Source: Bernardetia sp963719525 (GTDB lineage: Bacteria; Bacteroidota; Bacteroidia; Cytophagales; Bernardetiaceae). From it: DNA of 64,000 bases. The stretch's first letter is position 1. The number at the start of each line of letters is the position of its first letter. The position numbers were made by a program, and so were the translations under genes. The stretch covers positions 2,542,001 to 2,606,000 of the forward strand of contig CAVRCG010000004.1 in NCBI GenBank assembly GCA_963719525.1. The letters run 5' to 3'. This document shows, in pieces, positions 45,901 to 56,100 of this stretch. Under the pieces are notes generated by a model. The model saw only the letters and a list, made by a program, of their open reading frames with translations. It made no database searches and had not been told where the DNA came from.

Positions 45901-46741
45901 AACGGCTTTTTCTACCGATTTTATTTACAAAATTACGCTTACTCCTCCACGAAAATGGAAAAAAGCAAAGTTTATCAAAAAATCATTACAACTTTTTTCA
46001 CTTGTTTTTTCGGTTCAAAATTCTGTCAAGACTACTGAAAATGAGTTTGCAAAACGTTTTCTTCCTTTTGTAGAACGAAGTCCAGAATCTATTTTAAGCG
46101 AACAAAGCGCACTTCGAAATGTACTATTTTTAAACAGGACAAATCCACGTTGGGGAGGAGAATTTCGCTACACATTAACTAGACAAAAAAATCTTTTAGC
46201 AGGAGGATTTGACAGTAAAAATGTAGAAGAATATGAAACTATTTTTAGAGTAAGTCTTTCTAAAACGATAGCTTCAAAGTCTAGTTTTTTGTTGGGAGAG
46301 AGAAGCAATGCTTCTGATTTTTTGGAAAATAGAAATTATAATTTACAGCTTTTACGTCCACAAACCGAACTCGCTTTTCAGCCCACAACAGCTTTCAGAC
46401 TAACGACAGCCTACCGTTTTGAGCAAAAACAAAACACTTTTGGAGAAGAAAACGCACAAATAAATGAGTTTAGAAGCGAACTGCGTTATTCAAAAGTAGG
46501 CGATAGAGTTTTCAATGTTCGTTTTCAATATCTGAATATTGATTTTGAAGGAGAGAATAATACGCCTGTCAGTTATGAGCTTTTGGAAGCTCTGCGTGCA
46601 GGTCAAAACATAACTTGGGATTTGAATTTGCAACAAAAACTTTTCAATGGTTTGCAGCTGAGTGTCGTTTATGAAGGTAGAAAATCGGAAGAAACGCCTG
46701 CTATTCATATTGGTAGAATACAGGTTACTGCGCTTTTTTAG
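42913..46741 (+). pseudogene. Giant predicted outer-membrane protein, frameshifted
   Basis: The first frame (42913-45801) has a signal peptide (FLFISTKTVFAQ) and about 962 residues. Stretches such as SITRGVSVGNRQDVFVNSNL, ISDQNVPFQPEGNTQQIQQF and LTAGDVVLKQGIG resemble a large Bacteroidota surface/outer-membrane family with SprA-like motifs. The frame is lost at about 45731-45740 (AGAACC) and continues one frame over as PAREFTFIAVNGTQ and on to the stop at 46739. A one-base gain or two-base loss explains it; the joined gene would be about 1275 residues. The rest is alternating beta strands ending GRIQVTALF. Function unknown. As sequenced the C-terminal 330 residues are lost. Confidence 0.75.
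46635..46741 (+). repeat. 3' end of the giant OMP gene, copy A
   Basis: 107 bp coding for the last 35 residues of the gene (KLFNGLQLSVVYEGRK ... VTALF, stop TAG). It has an ungapped 107-bp partner at 47448-47554 with six single-base differences plus the stop codon, all synonymous. Confidence 0.9.
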
Positions 46742-47361
46742 TATTTTTGAGAGATAAGTATTTTTTCTCGTTCTAAATTTTCTTTAATAAATTTATGTTC
46801 TGTTCCCTTCAAAACTAAATCCACTTCTTTTCCTGTAAGTGCTACAATTTCGTTTTTCATTTTACTAAGATAGAATAGATTAAGTTTGTAATCTTCTAAA
46901 AACTCTAAATACAAATCAATATCACTATCAAAAGAATGTTCATCTCTTGCTACCGAACCAAATAGATAAGCTGTTTTGATAGGTTTAGTTTCAAAGTAAG
47001 TTTTGAGTTGTTGTAAAAGAACTGTTTTTTCAATTTTTGTCTTATTTTGAGTCTTATCTTTAATTTTATTTTCAAGTTCATCAAAATCACTTTCTACCTT
47101 TTCAAAAAACAAAAGAGTTTCTAATAAAGAAAAATAACGTTCTTTTTTGATTTCTAAAACTTCCAAATAATTTTCTATTTCATTTTGATTTAATTTTCGC
47201 TTATTATTTTCAACTCTAGAGATAAAGGAGTGGCTTTTATTTAGTTTTTTGCCTACTAACTTTTGAGAAAAGTGGTTACGTTTACGTAAAGTTTTTAAAA
47301 CCTTAGCAACGTGTTTAAACTCTAGACTACCTACGTCATTATATAAATTATCTTTTTCCAT
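46738..47361 (-). CDS. HTH-nucleotidyltransferase fusion (MntA-like)
   Basis: 207 residues. N-terminal Xre-type helix-turn-helix (about 17-72; SFISRVENNKRKLNQNEIE), a linker helix, and a minimal nucleotidyltransferase domain from about 110 with the signature GSVARDEHSFDSDIDL (135-150; Asp147, Asp149) and the third acidic residue Asp181 in GKEVDLVL. MNT proteins are usually antitoxins that AMPylate a HepT toxin. No HepT partner lies on either side. The stop overlaps the last bases of the giant OMP gene by 4 bp. It is flanked by two copies of that gene's 3' end, so it was inserted there. Low GC and Lys-rich. A solitary regulator or defence-type protein. Confidence 0.8.
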   Translation of the reverse strand: MEKDNLYNDVGSLEFKHVAKVLKTLRKRNHFSQKLVGKKLNKSHSFISRVENNKRKLNQNEIENYLEVLEIKKERYFSLLETLLFFEKVESDFDELENKIKDKTQNKTKIEKTVLLQQLKTYFETKPIKTAYLFGSVARDEHSFDSDIDLYLEFLEDYKLNLFYLSKMKNEIVALTGKEVDLVLKGTEHKFIKENLEREKILISQKY

Positions 47362-47447
47362 TCTCTTACAGTATTTTTTGACTTAAAATTCACTTTTTAT
47401 GTAACGCTTGCCTTTTGTATAAAGTTTCTTAATTATCTAAACAGAAA

Positions 47448-47554
47448 AAAAACTTTTCAATGGTTTGCAGTTGAGTGTAGTTTATGAAGGTAGAAAATCA
47501 GAAGAAACTCCTGCTATTCATATTGGTAGAATACAAGTTACTGCACTTTTTTGA
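47448..47554 (+). repeat. 3' end of the giant OMP gene, copy B (displaced)
   Basis: Ungapped match to 46635-46741: six third-position or synonymous changes, then stop TGA instead of TAG. The copy has no start and is preceded by an in-frame TAA, so it is a non-functional remnant. It lies on the far side of the nucleotidyltransferase gene. Confidence 0.9.
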
Positions 47555-47586
47555 GGTAATTATTTCTTTTTATGGTTAGCAAACCT

Positions 47587-47594
47587 TACCTTTG
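47587..47594 (+). promoter_or_regulatory. Candidate -7 box of the T9SS gene
   Basis: TACCTTTG, an exact TAnnTTTG match, 34 bp before the ATG at 47628. No clear -33 TTTG lies at the standard distance. Confidence 0.45.
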
Positions 47595-47627
47595 TATTTT
47601 ATTTCATTCACTTATTTACGATTTTAT

Positions 47628-50600
47628 ATGAAACGGATTTTTACGGTTTTTTGGTTTTGTCTCTTTCTTACTATTACGCAACAGGGGTTTGGACAAATAC
47701 AAGTAGGTCAGGATATTTATGATGAAGAATATCGTGAAACAAAGGTAGATTTTTCTTCCAATGGTAACAAAATGGCTACTGTCAACTATATTGCTGGTCA
47801 AAATAAAAGCTTACTTAAAATATATGAATTATATTTTGATAGGTGGGTACAAATAGGTCAAGATATTCCTTTAATGGGATACCCTATAAAAATCTCTATG
47901 TCTTATGATGGAAATAGAGTTGCTGTTTTATCTGAAACTAACTTTGGGACCATTATGCTAGGTAAAAGATTTCTACAAGTATATACGTTACAATCTAATA
48001 ATCAATGGCAGAAAACAGGAGTTGGATTTGAAGGAAGTATGCTTGAAAGGTTTGTTAATTCAATTTCATTTTCTAGAGATGGAAAACGCATGGCTTTGGG
48101 TTATATCTACAAGAAGAAAATTGGAATTACTCAATACAAAAGTTTAGGATATGTCAAGGTTTACGAACTTCAGAATGAAGAATGGATGCAGATAGGTAGT
48201 GATATAGTAGGTGCAGAATTGCTAGGTGAGGAGATAGAAAATGGCTTCGGTAGTAGTGTTTCACTTTCATCTACTGGGATTCGTTTAGCTATAGGATCAT
48301 CTAATTTTATTTCTAATAAGCGTTTCGTAGTCGTATATGAATTTAAAAATAACGATTGGGTCAAATTAGGTTCAGATATTAAAGCAGATTTATCTGAGGG
48401 TACGGTAATTAATTCTACTGGAGAATTCGTCCATTTATCCTCAGACGGTAATGAACTAGTTATGTTAAGTACAATAATGAATACCGAAGGACAGACAATA
48501 GAAGCTATAATAAACTATGAATATAAAAGAGAAGGTTGGCATCAAACAGCTATTCTTAAAGGCACCCAGTCCTATTCTTTTGATGATATTTCTGTTTCAT
48601 ATGACGCTAAACGCATATTGTTCACAGAGCGTTTCCCTATTATTACTTCTCAACAAATAAAAGTAGTAGAAAGAGGGAGTAGCGTTTGGAATGTAGTACT
48701 TCTTATCAGTGATACCACAAATAATTATAAACCATTAAAAATTTCAAAAGATGGAAGTAAAATAGCAGTTTGATTTTCTGATTTTGATAATTTTACATAT
48801 ATACTAAAAGTTTTTAAAATAACTCCAGCAACATATATTGCTCAAGGAAAGACTTTTATAGAAGAAGGTAATAATTGTGAATTGGACAATCAAGATAAAA
48901 AATTAGGAAGAGTGCTAGTAAAATCTAATTTTGTTTATCAAATGTCAGATGCAGATGGTAATTTTACTATACCTTTTGCAGATGGTACACATACTATAGA
49001 AACTAAAATAGTAAATAATAGATTCTTTAATGCTATTCCAAATGCTAATCAATGCGATACAATAAAACAAGTAATCATAGAAAATGGACAACTTCAAGAC
49101 CCAAATTCAATCAATTTCGGCTATAAAGTTAAACCTTGTGCTTACCTTAGTATTGATATTACAAATAAACAACGCAGAAGATGCTTTATGAGTAGCACGA
49201 CAGTAGAATACCAAAACCAAGGTTTTTCAGATGCTCAAAATGTAGAAGTAAAAGTAGAATATCCTGATTATATCTTCCCTGTTTCTAGCTCCCCTGCTTG
49301 GACAAGACAAGAAGGAAACAGCTATTTCTTTAATGTAGGAAGTCTAGCTGCTGGAAGTGTAGAGAAAATTGTCTTTCAAGATTCTGTCATTTGTGGCATT
49401 GAAGAAATTCGTGGACTTACGCAGTGTGTGAAAGCTACTATTTCTCCTGCTAATTCTTGTGAAGAGTGGACAGATAATGAAAACAACTATGAAATTTCTG
49501 GACAATGTGTAGGTGGTGGAATTGCTCGTTATACAATCAAAAACCTAACAAATATCGCTACTGATTCTATTGCATATCGTTTGTATGTTGATTCTCAAAT
49601 CTTTCAAGAAGGAAATGTATTGCTTCCTGCTAATGCAGAAATAGAGTTCGAGGTTTTTACGAATGGAAGAACGATTACAATGGAAATCTTGCCTCTTAAT
49701 CACGATCCTATTTCTGCTTTTGTAGAAGGGTGTCAAGAAATTATTCCTTATTCTGCAAATCCTGCTACTCCTTTATCAGCTTCTCCTATAACAGAGTCTG
49801 GTCTTGCTCTTCCTCAACATGACGGAGGAGAACGTATAGAAACTTCGTGTTCGGAAATTTTGGATAGTTATGACCCAAATGACAAACAAGTTGTTCCGTT
49901 TGGTTTGACAAACGAAAACCTAATTGAGAAAACTACAGAATTAGATTATACCATTCGCTTTCAAAATACTGGAACGATTGAAGCTGTAAATATTGTAGTT
50001 TTAGATACACTTTCCGAATTTTTGGATATTGAAACGATTCGTTTGGGAATGGTTTCTCACGATTATAAGTTTTTTATTGATGGCGATGCTGATACTCGTG
50101 TATTGCGCTTTCAGTTTGACAACATCAACCTCCCTGATAGCAATAGCAATGAGCCTGCTTCTCACGGATTTATTAAATTCAAAATAAAACAAAAAGCGAA
50201 TAATCGTATCGGAACGGTTATAAAAAATCGTGCAGCTATTTATTTTGATTTTAATTCTCCAATTATCACAAATACAATTTCTAATAAGGTAGCCGTTCTT
50301 CCACTTCGAAATAATAACGTAGATTTAGCAGTCTTCAATTGTTCTGATGCTAGTTTTGAATTGAATGCAAATGCAGGAACGGACATAGAAACACCAAATT
50401 CTACGGCAACTCTTGCAGCACAAACAACACAAGCGTTTGGAGGTTGGTTGTTGCTTTCTGGTTTTGGTGTTTTAGAAAATCCATCTAGAAACAATAGTAG
50501 AGTTACAGGGATTTTACCTTTTCCTTCTCAATTTGTTTGGACAGTTGCAGCTTGTAAAGAGTCAAAACAAGATACGATTACGGTATTGTTGACAGATGCA

Positions 50601-51090
50601 AATTATAAGTTTACTATTGATTTGAATGAAACGAGTAATACTTTATCTGTTCCGACTGGAAAAGTAACGTATCAATGGTATAAAGATGGCGTTTTAATTA
50701 CAGGACAAACAGGTTCGAAGATTAAACCTAGATGAGGCAAATAGTGGTTTAGGTGTTTATACTGTCGTTATTTCTGGTGGTGGAACTTCTATTACTTCTG
50801 AACCTTTTACTTTAGATGTTACGCTTTCTAATGATAATTTTATTCTCAATAATTACATTAAAGTTTATCCAAACCCAACTACTTCGCTATTGAATGTAGA
50901 ATTGAATACGGCTTTAAATGTAAATGAGGTAACTTTAGTGAATGCTTTGGGAATGGAATTGCAGAACGTAAAAAGTATAAATTCTAATAAAATTACACTT
51001 AATTTAGAAAGTTTGAGTAATGGAATTTATTTTGTAAAAATTATTTCTCAAAAAGGAATTTTTTATAAAAAAGTGATTTTGAAAAAATAG
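47628..51090 (+). pseudogene. T9SS-secreted protein, broken by a stop and a frameshift
   Basis: The ATG at 47628 gives signal peptide MKRIFTVFWFCLFLTITQQG. Residues 25-380 are a WD/FG-GAP-like propeller (repeats with FSRDGKRMALGY, LSSTGIRLAIGS). An in-frame TGA at 48771-48773 interrupts; the frame stays open beyond it through 50735. That part has a C-rich beta domain and a CARDB/DUF11-like module (YDPNDKQVVPFG ... LDYTIRFQNTGT, RAAIYFDFNSPI). Near 50718 the frame shifts by one base (GATTAAACC) to LDEANSGLGVYTVV and a type A sorting domain (IKVYPNPTTS ... KKVILKK). The ancestral gene had about 1150 codons. As sequenced only the propeller could be exported. Nonsense plus frameshift suggests decay rather than a single error. 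Confidence 0.78.
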
Positions 51091-51114
51091 AATTACCACA
51101 AACTCTCTAACAAG

Positions 51115-51152
51115 AAAGTCATTGACAGATTAATTTTGTTGATGACTTTTTT
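51115..51152 (+). terminator. Terminator after the broken T9SS gene
   Basis: AAAGTCAT (51115-51122) pairs with ATGACTTT (51142-51149) and is followed by TTTT. It begins 24 bp past the last stop. Confidence 0.6.
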
Positions 51153-51200
51153 ATTTACACAGACTGGGAAGTCCGTGATACTCAACTTGAGTTAGTTACT
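51153..51200. repeat. Half copy of the AACTCAAGTT element
   Basis: TTTACACAGACTGGGAAGTC, CGTGATACTCAACTTGAGTT. It matches the right arm of the 18956-19091 element (ACACAGACTAGGAAGTCTGT, GATACGCAACTTGAGTTAAT). The left arm is absent. Confidence 0.75.
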
Positions 51201-51271
51201 AACTTTTTCTCTTATTCCAACAACTCTATTTTTACTAAAGTAAAGAAGAAGCCTATAAATTATCATAAGAA

Positions 51272-52189
51272 TTAGTCATTTACAGAAAATGTTTCTCCTT
51301 CGATAGCCAAGACAGAATTTGGAAAAACGGCTTGTGCTTCTTCCAAAACAGGCGACAAATCATAATACCGAGTAGAAAAATGCCCTAAGATAAGTTTATT
51401 TACATTTGCTTCTTTAGCAATCAAAGCAGCCTGCTGCCCTGTAGAATGAAATGTTTGTGCAGCTCGTTTTTCGTGTACGTGTGTAAAAGTAGATTCGTGA
51501 TAGAGCAAATCTACATCTTTGATTATTTCTATTAATGGAGAAGAAGGCAAGTAAGTGGTATCCGAACAAAAGGCGTAACTTCTTCTTTTAGCAGGCAAAT
51601 GTGTATATTCTTCGTTTTTGAGTAGTTGATTGTTATGGTAAAAACCCTCTCCCTTTTTGAGCGCAATTCTTCCAGGTATAGACAAATCTATAGGAATTTT
51701 TTCTTTAATTAACTTTTTATCTTTTGGTTTTTCTCTAAACAGAAATCCACAACAAGGTATTCTATGCAATAAAGGAATTGTATGTACACTTACTTTTTCG
51801 TCTTCAAAAATAAATACAGACTCTTCTTGATTTGTTTCTACAAAATGAAGTGCATAATTAAGAATGGCATACGAATATTTGAGTTGTAGAATAATTATTT
51901 CTTGCAAACCTTTTGGTGCGTGCAGATAAAGTGGTTCGGTTCGTCCACGCAAATTCATTGTATTGAGCAATCCCATAAGTCCTAAATAATGGTCTCCGTG
52001 CAGATGACTTATAAAAATAGCGTGTATTTTATTTATTTTTATTTTGTATCTAAACAACTGTATTTGCGCTCCTTCACCACAATCAATCATGTAATATCTA
52101 TGATTGATACACAAAATCTGAGAAGTAGGAAAACGTCCGTGTGCAGGAATAGCAGCATTTGCACCTAATATGGTAAGCTCAAAAATCAC
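51272..52189 (-). CDS. rnz: Ribonuclease Z
   Basis: RNase Z trims the 3' end of tRNA precursors; it is a metallo-beta-lactamase-fold enzyme. 305 residues is the short bacterial form. Zinc motif HLHGDHYLG (His62, His64, Asp66, His67) after the opening LGANAAIP; then His142 region (TIPLLHRIPCCGF), CSDTTY, the exosite-flanking LYHESTFTHVHEKRA and HSTG, and GHFSTRY near 269. The gene is alone. The spacer upstream (52190-52640) contains a few A-tracts and no visible gene. Confidence 0.95.
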   Translation of the reverse strand: MIFELTILGANAAIPAHGRFPTSQILCINHRYYMIDCGEGAQIQLFRYKIKINKIHAIFISHLHGDHYLGLMGLLNTMNLRGRTEPLYLHAPKGLQEIIILQLKYSYAILNYALHFVETNQEESVFIFEDEKVSVHTIPLLHRIPCCGFLFREKPKDKKLIKEKIPIDLSIPGRIALKKGEGFYHNNQLLKNEEYTHLPAKRRSYAFCSDTTYLPSSPLIEIIKDVDLLYHESTFTHVHEKRAAQTFHSTGQQAALIAKEANVNKLILGHFSTRYYDLSPVLEEAQAVFPNSVLAIEGETFSVND

Positions 52190-52640
52190 GATAAGTAATA
52201 GTTCTGTAAAAAATAAGAAAAGAAGAAAATCAAGTAGAAAACAAAGTCGAACCTTCCGTTTTTATATAATTTTTTGATAGGTATCAAATTTTATAAATTG
52301 TGTAGATTTTATAGATACTGTTTTTAGCAATACATATACAATGCAAAATACGAATAAAAATATAAATTTGAGAGAAGTTTGAGATAATGATTCAAATTAT
52401 CAAAAAGTTTCATCTTTTTTTTATAAGTAAAAATATAGTTCATATATTCGTATATTCAAATCCTTATTACCAAATATTTCAAGTCTACTCATTTCAAAAT
52501 TATCTTTACTAATCCAAATGTGTTTGATAAACTTGTACCAAAACTCCCTTGCTTCATTTTTTTATAAAAAAAAGCACTATTTGTACTTGATTTATTGAAC
52601 TAAATTTTATTATACTTTTTAATTAAAACTACCTACTTTT

Positions 52641-52868
52641 ATGCTATTTAATAGTTCCGTTTCCCAAACCAACCCAGTTTCCATTGAAGAACGCTCTTCT
52701 TTTTCAACTTTTTTTACTATGAACAGCCAAGATAAAGATAATCAAGATGATGCTGATTTTAATTTGGAGGATGATTTTTCAGATGTAAATTTAGATCCTG
52801 ATTTTGATGAGTTTGATACTGACTTTGATGAATACGATGATTATAGTTCAGAAGATGATGAATTTTGA
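52641..52868 (+). CDS. Small very acidic protein
   Basis: 75 residues from the ATG at 52641 or 49 from the ATG at 52719 (MNSQDKDNQDDADFNL), the latter giving the acidic part alone. About a third of residues are Asp or Glu (DFDEFDTDFDEYDDYSSEDD). The N-terminal stretch is Ser/Thr-rich and uncharged. Codon use is that of a real gene. Function unknown; a cation-binding or RNA polymerase delta-like acidic tail role is possible but not shown. Confidence 0.5.
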   Translation: MLFNSSVSQTNPVSIEERSSFSTFFTMNSQDKDNQDDADFNLEDDFSDVNLDPDFDEFDTDFDEYDDYSSEDDEF

Positions 52869-53059
52869 TCTCAACTTTCAAAACTAAATTTAATAAACAG
52901 CAACTAGTTTAATTATATGAAATTTTAACAAAAAAATTTCTGAAAAAGTCGTATATTTATTTTCACTACAAAAACACAATAGCAAGATGCTGTTTCTATC
53001 TTTAAATTTACTGTTATTAAAATAATTTTCTGACATAGTGATTAATTATTGCTAATTTA

Positions 53060-53091
53060 TTTGGTAAAATGCAATTTGACTGTTATCTTTA
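53060..53091 (+). promoter_or_regulatory. Candidate promoter of the BNR/T9SS gene
   Basis: TTTG at 53060-53063 and TATCTTTA at 53084-53091 (7 of 8 matches to TAnnTTTG) with a 20-bp spacer, the usual Bacteroidota -33/-7 arrangement. It is 85 bp upstream of the ATG. Confidence 0.5.
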
Positions 53092-53176
53092 CAGTAGAGA
53101 AAATCAATATATCAAGACTTCCTCTTCGAATTTAATCAAATCAAAATAAATCAATTTTACTTTAAACTTTATATAA

Positions 53177-56100
53177 ATGATGAACAAAAAGTACCTTTTA
53201 GCCGGTGCAACAGCTCTCGGACTTAGTGCAGGTATTTTTGGATATTCTCAACTAAACGATAACGATTTAGTGAGTAGCTCCGAAAATCAAGACACAGAAA
53301 TAAGTGCAGAAGAGTGGGCAAAAACAATGGCTGAAAAAAAAGCAGCCAAACATAATAAAAAAGGATATTTCAAAACAGCAGAAGCCAAAGGGTATTTTGC
53401 ATATATGGATGCTATCCGTACTAAAGACGGAGAAAAACGTCCAAACTACAGACCAGGATATGCTCAACTAGAATTAGAAAAAACGTTAACAAATGCTCGT
53501 GTATCTCGTACAGAAGCCTTTACATTTGACGAACGTGGACCTGGAAACGTAGCAGGACGTTCTCGTGCTATTCTTGTCGATAGTAGAGATGCTTCAAATA
53601 ATACATGGTTTATGGGTACTGCTGGTGGTGGTATCTGGAAAACTACTGACGCAGGTGCTACTTGGGAAGATAAGTCGGGCAGTATGGCGCATTTAGGAAT
53701 TACTTCTATTGCACAAGCTGCTTCTAGTCCGAATATAATGTATGCTGCAACTGGTGAAACTGCTTTTAATAATGCAGGTATCAATGGTGGTGGTGTATTC
53801 AAATCTACCGACGGTGGTGATACGTGGAATCGTCTTGCTTCTACTATTCCTCGTGTAACAAATTTCTTGCAAGCTTCTCGTGTAATCGTTTCTCCTACAG
53901 ATCCAAATGTAGTATTGGTTACATCTTCATATACAGCTTATCTTGGTGATGCTAACAATGATCCAGAAGACAAATGGACAGCTTATATATTGCGTTCTAC
54001 AGATGGAGGAAATACTTGGACTCCTACACTTACTACGCCTACACGTCTTCAGCAGATTATAGCAGAGCCAGGTAACTTTAATAATATGTATGCTTCGGGT
54101 GTTTCACCTACTACAGCATTCCGTTCTACTGACGCTGGTCTTACATGGAATGCTATGAAGCTAACTTCTATTGCTGCAGTAGAAGATACAGATGGTGCTG
54201 GAGTTGCTCGTTCGGAGATAAATATCGCTCCTTCTAATCCTGCTATTCTGTATGCTTCTGTTTATATATTCGGTGGCAAATCTCGTCTTCTTATGTCTCC
54301 TGATAGAGGTCTAAATTGGAGAATTGTAGAAGAAAACGGTCGTCAAGAAGTACAAGATTATTTAGTGCAAGGTAATTATGACAACTGTGTAGTTGTAGAT
54401 CCTACCAATGAATATAAAGTATATTGGGGTGGTGTAGATTTGTGGACTGCTACAATCAATCCTCCTAGTACTCGTACAGGTCCTCGTCAGTTCTTGGGAG
54501 CAGATCTAGTAAACATGGGTTGGCTTACTTTTACTAACGTATCTGGTTTTACATTATTAGGTGGTCAGTTAGAGGTAAATAATCCTGCTCAAGCCGTAAC
54601 TGTAGAAATCAGATTCGGACCTGGAAAAACCCAAAAAGCGCACCGTTTTGTAGCTGGTGGTGGTGGTGTAGGATCGGGTGTTCCTGCTGCTCAGTATGTG
54701 TATAGTGGTTATGTAGATGTTCCTTTTGAAGTATGGGATACTGAAAATAATCGCCAGTTGATGTTTTCTTTCCGTGATCAACAAAATGACGGTGAGTTTA
54801 CTTGGACACAACGTGATGAGGCTAATGATCCAGAGTATTTGAATGTTCGTGAATATATGTTTGTTCATTCTATTCCTTATGACGCTGCTGCTCCAAGCCC
54901 TCGTATTACTGTAAATGGTGGACACGAAGTGGAACAAATTTATTTTTCTTGGCCTTATTTGACGGAAGGACAAACATTTGATACAAATGCTACTTCTACA
55001 ATTCGTTTCAACTATGGTGGTGCTACCTATCAAAACAGTACTATTACTCGTGTAAGTGATGCGTATGGTCGTGCAGGTAATCCTTTAAATGATCTGCACC
55101 CAGATCACCACATGCTTAAGTATGCTGGTACTAGCCGTCTTATTTCAGTTAATGATGGTGGACTTGCTTATTCTGATGACAATGGAGCTACTTGGGTGGA
55201 GGTAGATGACTTAGCTACAAACAATATTGTTACTTCACAATATTATAGAGCAGACAGACACCCTACTGAAAACAGATATGTAGGTGGTACACAGGATAAC
55301 GGTTCTTGGATTTCTGCTGCAAACCCTACTGCTTCATCAGACTATGATTTTGCATCAGGTGGTGATGGTATGGATGCAGTTTGGCATGCTACAGACCCTG
55401 AATTAGTACTTAGTTCTTCTCAGTACAATACAGTATATCGTTCTTCAAACGGAGGAGATAACTTCGTTCGTTCTAACAATGGTATTTCTGATACAGCTGA
55501 AGATGGCACTTCTCCTTTTGTTACTCGTTTAGGTTATTCATTGTTGAATCCAGATGTAGTATTTGCAATTGGTGCTAGTGGAGTTTTCAAATCAACTAAC
55601 TTCGGACAACGTTGGAGTAGAAAAGCTATTTCTAATGAGCTTTGGAATTTCAGTAGTTCTACTACAAACATTTACCCTTCTTTGGCAAACAAAGATATTG
55701 TTTGGGCAGGTAGTGGAATGTCAGAAGAGCGTACTCTATTCCTTTCTAGAAATGGTGGAGATAGCTTCGTAGCAATGCCTAATCCAGTTAATATTGGAGA
55801 AATGTCTGGCTTTGCAACTGATCCAGAAGACGAAAATGTAGCGTATATGTTATTCGGACAAGGTGAAGTAGGTAAAGTATGGCGTACAAAAGATTTAGGT
55901 CAAACATGGAGAGAAATTTCTGGTTTTGGTTTAGGAAAAGCTAGTCGTACAGGATTCCCTGATGTAGTACCATTCTCAATGGTAGTATGGGGTGATACTC
56001 TTTTTGTAGGTACAGAAATTGGTATTATGGTTTCTTATAACGATGGTGGTGCCTGGGAACGTATCGCTGAGTTTCCTCCTGTTGCTGTATTTAGTCTTAC

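Noticed and set aside
46738..47591. HepT toxin partner for the nucleotidyltransferase
   Set aside because: I read both flanks and strands; the only open frames are remnants of the OMP 3' end and the start of the next gene.
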